Of a stretch of 64,000 bases of DNA, positions 43,645-54,444 are shown in pieces. The DNA comes from Bostrychus sinensis. Its lineage: Eukaryota; Chordata; Actinopteri; Gobiiformes; Eleotridae. The stretch lies in contig CM036242.1 in NCBI GenBank assembly GCA_020698575.1, positions 13,373,124 to 13,437,123 of the forward strand, read 5' to 3'. The position numbers and the translations under genes are program-made. The notes under the pieces are model-generated. The model was not told the origin of the DNA, did not search any database, and saw only the letters and a list, made by a program, of their open reading frames with translations. The first letter of the stretch is position 1. Every line of letters begins with the position of its first letter.

Positions 43645-44755
43645 TTTGGTGTCATTTGACCAGTGTTATTGATTCGTGCAGAACGGAGAGGCATCTAGAG
43701 TAGGTTTCCCATAAAGTCCCATAAAGGTGGCTGGGCAAATGCGGACGGAAAGAGAAACAGGACATAAAGATGACAAAAAATATGTGCGTCTGGTGACCGG
43801 GGAGCATTTCTTTCAATAACATCTGGTCTTACTTAATCTGTGCTTAGACAATGCCATCACCCAAAAATTAATGCATCAACAGCATGTAATGTTTTCTGAA
43901 AGGTGTAATAAATGTTGTGAAGTGAAGAAAAAAAAAAACATAAAGAGGAAATATTTGAGCATTAAATATTAATCACGTTAATTCTGCTTTTTCAACTGGT
44001 CATTTGAGACCCCGAAGTTTGCTGATGGCAAGCTGTGGAAAACTCGAAAAATAAACATGGACGCCTGCAATAACAATAAAACAATATTTGCATTTCTATG
44101 TTGTTTTTGAAGGAAACAAATAAATACTTTATTAGCACTGCTGGCAGTAGTTGATGAAGACAGATATATCAGGTGATTTTGGTTTAGTAACTTATCGGAG
44201 TATACAAAGTTATCAAAGGTGCTGCTGACCTGTAGACATTAATTAAATATACATTAGAGAGCAAAAACCATTAGTAATCATGATTATGACTTCAACCTGG
44301 AAAACTCGGAGCGCAGGATTTCCACACAAGTTTCTGCATGAGTTTCCAATCAACAATTAATGCCACATATTTTGAGTAAGTAAATCCTCAATATACTGCT
44401 GTCAATGGAGCAAATACATTTTTGTTTTCAGTCTTTACAAATTAACCTGATAAATTTGAGAGCTGTATGTATGTACATTTCAGGCATTTAAATCTGAAAT
44501 GACTGACTGATACATCATAACGAAATTACCGTATTATTACAGTAATGACATCCACTGTACAGTGATTTGGCAAATTTTCTCCACTTTGTAACAAATTTTG
44601 AAATTTAGTCCAATTGCAATATTTAAAAAGTATAACACTTAGATTTGTTGTCAATGATATTACCTTTCCCTGCTGAAAGCCACCCAAAAATATTTTATGC
44701 AACATTTCGTTTCCTGTTAAAGTAATATTTTCAGAATAGGAGCACATAGTTGTCT
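43645..44755. other. intergenic DNA, no gene seen
   Basis: AT-rich. Nothing recognised. Confidence 0.42.
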
Positions 44756-44759
44756 TTTT

Positions 44760-45130
44760 TGTTCTTAAAAGCCCTCTCCATCTGACACAGCTAATATCCC
44801 TAATGTCACTTCAAATCAGCGGCACGCACACACGGTGAACAAAGTCATTATTAGCTGTACTATTAGACTCCGGCTTGCCATGTGGTTCGTTTTTGTCTGA
44901 GCACCAAACAAAAAAATAATTCTAACCAGCCAATCGGATACAGAGTAAGTAGTTCAGCATGGCTCTTCACAGTGGAGCAGTCATCTTCTCTCTGTCAGAT
45001 GGGATGCCACGTAAGTGTTTCAGTCTGTCTCATAGAAGTGCAGGCCAGCGCCGCTACAGCCTCAGCCAAGCCCGGGTAATGAAAGGCAGATTGAAAGGGG
45101 CTCTTGATTGATTTCCTACATCTTGATTTG
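44760..45130. promoter_or_regulatory. candidate regulatory block
   Basis: 44760-44960 has GACACAGCTAATATCCC, TCATTATTAGCTGTACTATTA and CCAGCCAATCGGATAC. 45050-45130 has GGGTAATGAAAGGCAGATTG and CTCTTGATTGATTTCC. Repeat-free, many homeodomain cores. Confidence 0.33.
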
Positions 45131-45424
45131 ATATCCTGAATTAATTATTTGAACTTGAATAATATATAAAGGAGGGAAAAAAATGTAGAGCACTCAGGGG
45201 AATCTAGTAAAAAGGCTCCGGCGCTGCTGCGGATGCTCCACTATCTCCAGGTCAATCTCCTCCACTGGTGCTCCGGAGGAAAACGTGTGTGGTGCATTTG
45301 AGACCCACATGTGAGGCGCAGCAGCTGTACCACTGTTTTATGGAGATTCTGCCTGGACAGAAAAAGTATTCCCATGCAACAAAAAGAGAGACATTTTAAA
45401 AGTAAATGACAGTGTATATTGTTT

Positions 45425-45560
45425 ATATATTTCTAGAGCTCCCTGTTAGTAAATTGGTTCATTCCCCCCCTCTTGATGAGGGACGTCAGGGGTTAGATTC
45501 CCTAAAGTGGAGCTAAAAAGCCACACTTTGGATGTTTGCCAGTTGCCAGGATCCTTCATG
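45425..45560 (+). repeat. tRNA-derived SINE fragment
   Basis: TAGTAAATTGGTTCATTCC head, B-box-like AGGGGTTAGATTCCCT and AAGTGGAGCTAAAAAGCC, parallel to 39900-39950. Truncated on the right. Confidence 0.55.
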
Positions 45561-45564
45561 TCTG

Positions 45565-45905
45565 GATCATTTCAGAGTGATCCACGTCATCAGTGATGTT
45601 CCAGAAGGTTAAATCTCACCTCCTCCGAAGCTCATCTTCTCAGTTTGGCCAATTCACAGAGGATGCACCTGTTGCCCACAATCCGCTCATGAAGGGGTTG
45701 GTTTTTATTGCACATGATTTAATCACATGACACATTGCAATGATGCGCACTCCCACGCGTGTTCCAGAAATGTGCCATGCAGCATTAGCAGGACACTCGC
45801 TTTTGCTATGGAGGGGATGATTCTGGAGGGGACATCTCCAAGCAGTGTTTGGAGCAGGGATCATGACAAATGGCAAACACAAGACCAGATAAATGGAATG
45901 GGTTC
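45565..45905. other. intergenic DNA, no gene seen
   Basis: Balanced but unrecognised. A CACATGATTTAATCACATGA near-palindrome lies at 45711-45730. Confidence 0.35.

Positions 45906-45908
<3 letters not shown>

Positions 45909-45940
<32 letters not shown>
45909..45940. repeat. A tract of 32
   Basis: Uninterrupted A run. It could be a retroposon tail, but I identify no element to its left. Confidence 0.9.
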
Positions 45941-45942
<2 letters not shown>

Positions 45943-45944
45943 AT

Positions 45945-46870
45945 GCCAAATTACCTAAATAAGTGATTTGTTTTTAAAGGGAGCAGTTGAAAGGGATTGT
46001 AGTGCATGCCTACCGGATCTCCAGCTTTGAAGTTAGATTTTATATTAAAAAAAGTGCACTAAAAGGAAAACAAACACCATATACTAAGCAATTTTCTTGT
46101 ATAAACATTTCCATGATTTATTAATACCACTTTTCTAGCTTTTTTTTTTTTTTGCCCCATTTCAACTTTTTAAAATTGTGCTGCCAAATTCACATCACAC
46201 ATTAAACTAAATTAAACTGTTTTATAGACAGCATTACAAGGCAATAATGCCAAATACAAATTAAAAGTTGATGGGCAGGGTACATTCAGTAACACTGTAA
46301 GTTGATAATAATATAAAATGTGTGCCTATCTTCAGAAATGTTATGTCCCTGCACTTAACTTGGGTCATTTTGATATATACAATTTCTAATGCACAGATAA
46401 TTTAGTTGAAATGCTTTCATGTGCCCAGTAGAATGCACATTGGACATTTTGGACATACTTTGCACCACAATATGTATCAGATATGATGAATTATTGGACA
46501 ATAAATCACCTCCCACCATTTTCTAGTGCAACATCTATACAGTATTACCCACCCACTCAAGATTTTTACATTAATACAGAATGAAAATCCAAACCAAAAC
46601 AGTAATTATGGCCAGTCTGCACAAACACATACGTGTTCCACACAGTAAGACATCAGAAAACAAAAAAAAAACAAAAAACAAAAAAACAAAAACATGAGCA
46701 TAAAATGGGATAACTATTGCATATAATGGGACACATTTAGATGCACTGATCAAATTAAATATACACAAATCTGTACGATTACTAACACAGAACTAAAGTC
46801 ATGTAGGCAAGGCGTGAATGACGCTAGAAACAAACTCCATAACAGAACTGATAATATCGTTTCCCTGACA
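45945..46870. other. intergenic DNA, no gene seen
   Basis: AT-rich with CAAAAA runs (46657-46692). Nothing recognised. Confidence 0.42.
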
Positions 46871-46879
46871 ATAAAATAT

Positions 46880-47110
46880 TCTAAACTGCGACTTCATCCG
46901 CATAGCTCATTTCCTGGTCCAGGTGCCGGGGGAGCCAGCTCATTCTGTTGTTGCATCAGTGGAAACATTAACCACTGCTGCTCATCTTCACCTCTCAGAC
47001 CGCAGAAGAAGAATGAAGGGAAGGTGAAAGATGCCTAAGGAGGGAGGGGAGGCTATCAGGGCCCTACAATTGGACGCCTCCACAAAATGCCTTCTCTCAC
47101 TGTCACATAT
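46880..47110. promoter_or_regulatory. candidate regulatory block
   Basis: ACTTCATCCGCATAGCTC, CCAGGTGCCGGGGGAGCC and ATCAGGGCCCTACAATTGG in repeat-free sequence, followed by a CT array. Compositional call. Confidence 0.3.
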
Positions 47111-47119
47111 TCTGCTCCA

Positions 47120-47146
47120 CCTCTCTCTCTCTCTCTCTCTCTCTCT
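47120..47146. repeat. (CT)n microsatellite
   Basis: Thirteen CT units; GAGA-type sequence on the minus strand. Confidence 0.93.
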
Positions 47147-47149
47147 GAC

Positions 47150-48030
47150 ACGCAGATTATCATAAAAGAAGACGAGTGCCGTGCAGGTGCTGATTTTCTC
47201 CCGTCCTCACCTCTCAATCTTTTTTTTATTGGTGTATTTTAATCTAAGCAAAAGAAAGGTCTGAAATTTCATCTCTTCAAAAAGACTCTTTCAAGTATTC
47301 ATTGTCTCTGTGCTCCTCACTTTCAGCCTCTCAGCAGGAGGCATGAGCTAATGACATCTTTGTATATGATGCTATGCTCTCAAAATGCCACTGATGCCTT
47401 CAGATGAGCTGCACTATGATCTCACTGTATGAAAATGCACCTGACAGATTTTTCTTATTGACACAAGCTGGAAACAAAGATCATTGTGTGCAGCCCGTGC
47501 CAGAGGCCTCACTCAGCTCCACAAATAAAAGCACCACAGACAGCAAAGTTGCATGCATAAAGACAGATTTCATCTTTGTCTTCGTCTTTGTTCGACTTTT
47601 TAATTAAGCTTTTAAAATATGTATTAATGTCATAATCTAAGAGGAATTGGAATAATTTGGGTTTCTTTAAGACAGGCAAACATACCTGAACAATGTGATC
47701 CATGGTTGGGGCTTGACTGCATCTTTACAACTCAGGTAACATTGGATTAGGCACTTTGACGGCTCCAGATCTAAAAAAAGTGGCACAATATGATATATAA
47801 AGATGGCTGGTAAGCATTGTAGGTATCAACAAAGACAAACATTTTAGGCCATACAACCTGTTCCTGTAACCAAGTTAGATAGGATTGTGCTTTTTCTGAT
47901 TTTGTTGTGTTCGAGTGCTGTTACTAGCAAAACTGTAAAATTGTGTTATGTGTAAATTATGGCTTACAGTTAATGAAAACCAACATTTTCATTCAGTATC
48001 TCATAAAATTAGAACATTACATATAATTCA
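47150..48030. other. intergenic DNA, no gene seen
   Basis: 47290-47560 is moderately balanced, otherwise AT-rich. Nothing recognised. Confidence 0.4.
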
Positions 48031-48034
48031 TTCA

Positions 48035-48235
48035 TCTTCTTTCACTTATTCCCATGGGGTGCCACGGGTACTGGAGCCTGTCCCAGTAACAATGGGCCTT
48101 AGGCTAGGTACACCCTTTAGCAAATACTATCAATGCCCCACAAGAAATTTTCCAGAACCGACCCATGAGAGGGCAATGACTACATCTCTGTTAAGCCACT
48201 GTGTCTTTCACAACTGGCATGCACAGAATGAATAA
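48035..48235 (-). repeat. L2/SINE-type repeat remnant (reverse)
   Basis: GGGGTGCCACGGGTACTGG, AGCCTGTCCCAGTAACAATG and CTAGGTACACCCTTTAGCAA form the reverse complement of the repeat end seen at 63240-63356, with ATTCATTCATCTT at its terminus. Confidence 0.6.
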
Positions 48236-48239
48236 ACTG

Positions 48240-48780
48240 ACATGATATAGTAATATAACTTTTTATGCAGATCCATCATTTGTATATTGTTAGTTGTAAC
48301 CAAATAGCTGACTTTACATCTGAGGGGTTTTCACACCAAGGTAATTTCAGAGAGTTTGTGAAGTTGTAATATTAGAACACAAATATCTAAAGATGAAAAA
48401 CAATGGGATTTGCCATATCTTGTGTTCCCCTTCATTTATCTCAAGACATTGTGAACTTTAAGAGACGATTAATAATAACCCACTGCCACTTCACTGTCTA
48501 GTGTAAATGTTATGCAAATATAAAACTAAACACAGCATTGTCGATCTGTATCACCATTAGCAAGATAGTAACAACTGCCTAAGCAAATATCTAACAGGCT
48601 ACAAATAGAATAAATACTTACTGTCGCTTCTTGAACTTACAAATTACAAATTGCCGCAAAAGAAGGTTTCTAATGCACCACTTTGGACATTTTGAATACT
48701 ATTTGTAACCCCTCTTCTTCTAGCCAGGCTGCAGAGACGAGACCACTCTCCAAGTTTAACAGGATTTAATAATCAGTCTG
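48240..48780. other. intergenic DNA, no gene seen
   Basis: AT-rich; 48715-48780 has a balanced segment (AGCCAGGCTGCAGAGACGAG) adjoining the duplicated repeat. Confidence 0.4.
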
Positions 48781-49430
48781 AAATCACAAAATATTAACAG
48801 CGATTTTTATGGTGGTGACTGGCCTCAGCTTCTGCCCTGTTCTCATGTCTCTCAACCGCAAAAGGGGCTGTGGTCGTATAGTGGTTTTAAATACAATAAA
48901 ATAATAATACAATAAAAACAACACAAAACAGTACAATATACAAAATTCAAACAACCCAAAAACTGTAATGAATCTACAAGAAACTGATAAACATTAACAG
49001 CAACAATATAACAGATGACTTAATTCCCCCCAAAAGTAAAGTACATACCTAAAATCACAAAATATTAACAGCGATTGTTATGGTGGTGACTGGCCTCAGC
49101 TTCTGCCCCTAAATGATATTAAACACAAATGAACATTGTAACTGTTGCAGGATGTTCACTTTACAATGTATCTTTATCCAGCCACAGCAGTTACACTCCC
49201 CTGTCAAGCCAACTGTTACAGAGAAATTATAACGTGATCAAACACAATTATTAAGTACATTAATTGAAAACAAACACTTGGAAAATAAATCTAACACTCT
49301 TAAATTACATAAAAAACAAATAAAACAAATTTAGTGAAGTGTACAATTTTATAAAAAGACATTAAATCAGAGAGCCCAACTATTTACATAACGTTACTGT
49401 TCTCATGTCTCTCAACAGCAGAAGGGGAGG
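48781..49430 (+). repeat. partially duplicated repeat, split second copy
   Basis: Unit p (48781-48838) recurs at 49052-49109 with one mismatch. Unit q (TGTTCTCATGTCTCTCAAC and onward, 48838-48872) recurs at 49397-49430. In the first copy p and q adjoin; in the second, 290 bp of AT-rich sequence lies between them. This suggests a duplicated element whose second copy carries an insertion. The type is unknown; an LTR or solo-LTR pair is possible. Confidence 0.5.
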
Positions 49431-50455
49431 AGCTGAGGGGCATTGCTAGGACAACCACCACCACCAGTTAATAAGGCATTTAAATAAAATGGGGGAATTG
49501 CAACTGATATAAAAAACACAGGAAAACAGACCTTTTGATGACATTCAACACAAAATAAACTTGTTACACATTTAAACATGTGTAAGTCATTTTTCAAGTC
49601 TTGGAAATTAGGTCAAAAGTTTTGGAAAAGTCATGGAAAAGTCAAGGAAAATTGTATTGAAAAAAAAAAAGTGTATGAACCCCGAGATTTGGTACACTAT
49701 GCTTTTACGTTTACTTGAGTACATTTTGGATGAAAGAATGTACACTATATTCAAAAGTATTAGCTCATCTGAGCTAATATAGTATATGTAGGTAGCGTAC
49801 ATGCCTTGCAAAGGAGAGGCAGAACATTCAATTGTACTTTAAATGTACTGTAAGCAGCATGCACTCGTACTGGTGAAAATGGTACTGCAGTCTAAATCAA
49901 AACAATGGTTTCTTGCCAGTCTCTCACTTTTGTGATTGGACAATTGGCATGGGTTTTAGAACCAAAACAAAAAATGTAAACATAAACAACTTGGGCATTT
50001 ATTTTTTTGTGAATAAATCATTGTAATCAGTAAAATGGTTACAGTATTTGATTTAAACGTGTTTACTTCATATCTTTGGACACATGTGGGTAATTTTTAT
50101 GAAATATAAAAAAATATATACCGCTCATAGCACCTTTAAATAAACATTACATTCAGTGCAGAGTAATATTTGAGTAATATTTACTAACAGTACTTTTACT
50201 TGAGTACAGATGTTGTGTACATCTTCCCCTTCTGGTTTATTCAGATACCAAGGCTGTGGCCTCCGGACTCAAAGGTTTGATTCTTTTTCAGACTAAGACA
50301 GTAGACCAGTTAGATGGCTCAATCAAGCATTGAGCATACTCTGACTAAGCTGTGCATGTAAATGTAGAGAGTGGCTATATCCACAGGCATAATTACTCCC
50401 TGGGTATTTTAGGATAATTGTTATAACTTATGATAAATACTGTTTTTCCCATCAC
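49431..50455. other. intergenic AT-rich DNA
   Basis: A short tandem theme AAGTCATGGAAAAGTCAAGG at 49629-49648. Nothing else recognised. Confidence 0.42.
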
Positions 50456-50459
50456 ACAA

Positions 50460-50870
50460 CTTGTTTTATGGCAGGGGATCAGCGGTGTCATAAAGAACGA
50501 GGCGCGGCTCTTAATCATCGGGACAAATACACCATTAACTTTTGAATTCATTTCCTGAATCTGCATGGGCTATGGTAAACTACGGCTCATTACGAAGGCA
50601 GATGCTTTCAAAGGCAGACTGGATGGGATCAAAGGCCACAGAGAAAGAGGCGAGCGGCTCCCGAGCTAGCACACGGCGTTGGCTCATTTTCATTATCACC
50701 CGGTGCATGGCTAAAACATTTATCGCATTATGCATTAACAGTTTAAAAGCTCCAGCCTCTCGAACAGCGTTTCAGCATTAGAGGATGTCATCACGGTTGA
50801 AATGTGGCAGGAAGCATCACGTCAAGTCAATCAAATGAGCTAATGATGACAGCGTTATTAGTGGAAATGT
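50460..50870. promoter_or_regulatory. strong candidate conserved regulatory element
   Basis: About 400 bp of balanced, repeat-free sequence in an AT-rich setting: GGCGCGGCTCTTAATCATCG, ACGGCTCATTACGAAGG, GGGATCAAAGGCC (TCF/LEF core at 50628-50634), TCATTTTCATTATCACCCGG, CATTATGCATTAACAG, GTCAATCAAATGAGC and TAATGATGACAGCG. It lies about 39 kb upstream of the tshz ATG. The 79-codon frame inside has no domain. Conservation needs testing. Confidence 0.45.
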
Positions 50871-51103
50871 GAGAATAAAATGTGCAGTGCATGTATAATA
50901 TAAAGGTATGTTTCAGGCGGAAATACACTTCTGCTATACTAATATTACTTCCTGGTTTGGTCTGGGTTTAGACCTGGGTTTAGTCCTCTATTATTATCAA
51001 AATTAGTAAATCTAATCTGTTTTCAATCATGTTTATGGATTGATTGATTTATTAATTGATGTTCTTACGTTTATTCATGTTAAGGGTTGCAAGTGGATGA
51101 AGC

Positions 51104-51107
<4 letters not shown>
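50871..51107. other. intergenic DNA, no gene seen
   Basis: AT-rich; GGTTTGGTCTGGGTTTAGACC near 50954 is a short imperfect repeat. Confidence 0.4.

Positions 51108-51160
<53 letters not shown>
51108..51160. repeat. (TA)n microsatellite
   Basis: Fifty-three bases of uninterrupted TA. Confidence 0.96.
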
Positions 51161-51163
<3 letters not shown>

Positions 51164-51279
51164 TTACACCGTCTGAGAGGCAACAAACTATTTATTTTCA
51201 CCAGTTTACCTAAGACAGGCACCTTTTTGGTGAGGGGAGAAAGTCAAAGAAGAATGAACCAGTTACCCAATATGATTTT

Positions 51280-51408
51280 ACAGTGAATGAATGTGAGAGT
51301 GAATGATTGTCCGTCTGTGTATGTCTCTGTGTTAGCCCTGCAACTAGCTTTAAAGTCCAGAGTTACTGGGATAAAGGCTCTATTACCTGCGACCCCTAAG
51401 TGGAATCA
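51280..51408 (+). repeat. L2/SINE-type repeat end
   Basis: GAATGAATGTGAGAGTGAATG, GAGTTACTGGGATAAAGGCTC and TACCTGCGACCCCTAAGTGG match the end at 63275-63335. Confidence 0.62.
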
Positions 51409-51409
51409 G

Positions 51410-51874
51410 CAGTACCAGTCAAAAGTTTGGTAACTCCTTCCCATTAAATTCTCATAGGACAGTGATTAAGTTCCATCTCAAAAATATTTGGTTTTAAAGT
51501 ACCACCTTTAGTGGACTAAAATGACCATTCAAAAAAATAAAAATAAATAAATACTAAATCAAAACAAAACAAAGACTAAAGCTGGATTAAACCAGGACTA
51601 AACCAGGTTAAAGGCAGGTTTAAACCCATAACCAGGACAAATCTTGAACTAAATAGGGAGTAATTCTGGACTAAATCACAACTTGTTCACACAAATTTAA
51701 TTTCCAGAGCAGAACAGGAATACAATTGGATCTAAATTAAACTGAATCAGGAACCTGCACTACAAAAGACTCCTCCAAGTACCAACAGAAGTCTGTATAC
51801 CACCAGTGGTACCTGTACTACAGAGCCACTGTTATAGGAAAATCTTAGTGTCCAAATGTTTGACTGGGACTGTA
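51410..51874. mobile_element. Tc1/mariner-type MITE
   Basis: Left end CAGTACCAGTCAAAAGTTTGG (first 20 bases) and right end CAAATGTTTGACTGGGACTG form inverted termini of the fish Tc1 pattern. The interior consists of short repeats (AAACCAGGACTAAACCAGG) and has no transposase. Inserted at the end of the preceding SINE-like repeat. Confidence 0.7.
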
Positions 51875-51879
51875 TGTCC

Positions 51880-52270
51880 AAGTAAAAAACAGCTTTGTTT
51901 CTAAGCTTCTTTCAGTTATCATGGCTTTGACCCTTGTTTAAAGATTGCTGATGGTTCTAGATTTGTCATGGATTCGGCACTACATGCTTTAGTTTAAAAA
52001 AAAAAAAAAAATGATACAAAAAAACACAGTCCAAGGAAGTCGTTCGCCTCAGTGAAAATAGATTTGGTGTTTACAAAAATACATAAAGCAGTTTGTGGAG
52101 GTTTAGTTGAGAAAGAACTCTTGCATCAGTCTTGACTCCACAGGAAGTAAAGAAAAAACATGAAAAAATAAAAAACAAAAAACTAATTCTAGAGTAAAGA
52201 CTAAAGAAAAGTCCACTACCAGAAGTATGCACTTTGAGACACATTTGTTTAAACATCCATAATGTCCATG
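51880..52270. other. intergenic DNA, no gene seen
   Basis: AT-rich with an A tract (51995-52010). Nothing recognised. Confidence 0.42.
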
Positions 52271-52274
52271 CTTT

Positions 52275-52725
52275 TTACAGCCATTGATCTGAGCAGCGTT
52301 GGAAGGTGTATGCGTGTGCCAGGCATGGGCCGGAGAGCCAAGGAGGCCGATGGTAATGTATTTTCCCCAAACAAGAAAGATTGCTGAATCCCAGCCTCCT
52401 GGAGCTGGGCAGGGTGGGGGGGCTGAGGGCATGCGTGCGGGGGGAAGCGGGTGGTGCGCACTGATGTCGAGGATTCAGGTATATGGATGGCCTGAGGAGG
52501 TTTCCATCATTCATAACACGCGGCCGCCGTACGAGCCCTGACGCTGAATTGATCTTGCAAAAGAAGCAGGGTGGCAGAGCGACCACTTCATTAGTCTCCT
52601 CCAGCTACAAATCACCTGCTAGCGCTGCGGCACTCAGAGGGACCCGTGTTAGCCGTGCTACTTTACAGGACTACAGCCTCGACAGTCTAAAGTGACCAGC
52701 CATTCATGCAGCCATTATGAGTGAC
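52275..52725. promoter_or_regulatory. candidate regulatory block, GC-rich
   Basis: GC rises from 52290. 52495-52725 is repeat-free (ACACGCGGCCGCCGTACG, GACGCTGAATTGATCTTGC, TTCATTAGTCTCCTCC, TAGCGCTGCGGCACTC). Overlapping frames on both strands (52103-52695) carry no recognised domain. Confidence 0.36.
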
Positions 52726-52974
52726 TTATGTGGCACTGCAAAGATACCCTCCCACACATCTTGCATTACGCTACAATGCGCAATAAATATACATAAACAC
52801 AACAAAAGTGCAGCCATCTACCAACTGAAAACAAACTATGCCAAATCTTTGTCTGGAACCAAATTTCTAGCCATACATCATCAATGGAGAGCACTGATCA
52901 ATGCTCAGTGAATGTAAACAACATTTTGGAAACACTGCAGAGCACAGAGCTTACCTGCAATATTTTGTGTGTTT

Positions 52975-53338
52975 AATTTAAAAGCGCCAATTTTTTTAGG
53001 CATTTTGAAATAATTTTGGACACCTTGGAGTAGGTGTCTGATGCCTCCTGCTTGCAACGGTGGAAACTGGACAGAGCTTAAAATGGCTATTTAGCAAGTC
53101 TATTAACAATATGGTGCTAATTGACAGTGTATGGGCTTTAGTAATGCGCAGGTGCATTTCCTGCTTTCACCTGTCTACATAGAGTGGTGAGAATGAGTGT
53201 TTAAGCTTTTAAGGAAAGAGAAGGCATCAGCATATAGGATTACTCAAACATGCATGAATGAAACAAGACACTACTGCAAGTATGTTTTTGAAGAGGGAAC
53301 AACAAAAGCTCACTCAAATTAGCATAATAGGGGACCTA
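52975..53338 (+). repeat. TTAA-type MITE, family B copy 5
   Basis: Matches the family from GGACACCTTGGAGTAGGTG to AGCATAATAGGGGACCTA, with a decayed CTCF-like segment (GCCTCCTGCTTGCAACGG, 53043-53060) and without the AGATAGATAAATGAG segment. Confidence 0.7.
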
Positions 53339-53344
53339 TAAAGC

Positions 53345-53535
53345 AGTAACTAGTAAGTTTCCCCTGTCTATGACACACAAGTTTGGGGTTTGATTCCTCA
53401 AGATGTACTCCAGCCACAAAGTCTCAGTTCCAAGCCCGGATAAAATCACATGAACTGCAACCAGTGTGAAAATCTGTGCCAAATAACCCATGTGAGCAGG
53501 TGAAACTTGTTTCAATAGAGTTGAATATAGAGGGT
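53345..53535 (+). repeat. tRNA-derived SINE
   Basis: Head CAGTAACTAGTAAGTTTCCC, B-box-like GGGGTTTGATTCCTC (53384-53398), body CAAAGTCTCAGTTCCAAGCC and AAAATCTGTGCCAAATAACC. Same family as 39880-40085, inserted right after a MITE. Confidence 0.65.
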
Positions 53536-53539
53536 TCTG

Positions 53540-54090
53540 GTACATATACAATGCACTGTCTGTGCTACTATACATGTAGTAGTCAGTCAGTCTAATGCTG
53601 TAGTAAGTCAACAGTGACAAAATATGTATCCGTGCTTGATGAAGACAGAAATTAACAAGACACCACAGTTCACAGGGAGTAAATTTAGTTTGACTCTAGA
53701 TAGTAACCAACTTGGAACTAAATTAACTGTTTTGCATTATGCTGTTAATTTGCTCGTTTCATCCATATACTGTAGATGTTTACTTCAAACTCTAGTAAAA
53801 ACAAGCACTTTTAGCCTCTTATGAATGGCTTATACTTTCAAATGACCACTTTGATCAGCAAATGCAGGTAATAAGTCTTACATTAGTATACATGATTGCA
53901 AAAAACTTTTCACTTTCACACTTCTTAACCTGCCTGACACAAATCCTAATTATTACTGGGGCTTTGAAAATAAAGGGTATTGTTCTGCAGTAGCATCATG
54001 TTTAGATGACATGTATATCATTTTTGTTTATAAAAAAAGTACACTGATATACACACAATAAATAACACAGTTCTCCACTGAGTCATTATT
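53540..54090. other. intergenic DNA, no gene seen
   Basis: Nothing recognised. Confidence 0.42.
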
Positions 54091-54094
54091 ACAC

Positions 54095-54440
54095 AATGTT
54101 TCCATGTTTGCCAATCCGCAGCAGTTTTATATCATTAGATGTGACACCAGGGTGCCGGCTGAACACTGCAGGCTTGTCCCCACTTTGAATTACACTACCA
54201 CGCCACATAATTAGTCCAATACTCTCTTTATACTGACGGCCTCTGAGTAATGATGCCAAGCAGTCAGAAGGAAGATGTAGCACTCACTAAGGACTGCATT
54301 TGAGATCTCTGAGGAAGCAGCTTCACAGAGGCAGGGCCGAGGCAAACAAAGTGCGAGGGCCTTCCATGTACACAAATCTTGTCAATGGTAATTGATTGCT
54401 GCTGGTCACCCGCACAGGACCCAGGACGAAATCAAGTGGC
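54095..54440. promoter_or_regulatory. candidate regulatory block
   Basis: CCAATCCGCAGCAGTTTTA, CACCAGGGTGCCGGCTGAAC, CCACATAATTAGTCCAATAC and GGTAATTGATTGCTGCTGG in a repeat-free stretch of about 340 bp. Inferred from composition. Confidence 0.37.
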
Positions 54441-54444
54441 TTCT

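Noticed and set aside
48781..49109. CRISPR-like direct repeats
   Set aside because: Only two copies, 58 bp each, 270 bp apart, in a vertebrate genome. A duplicated transposon fragment explains them.
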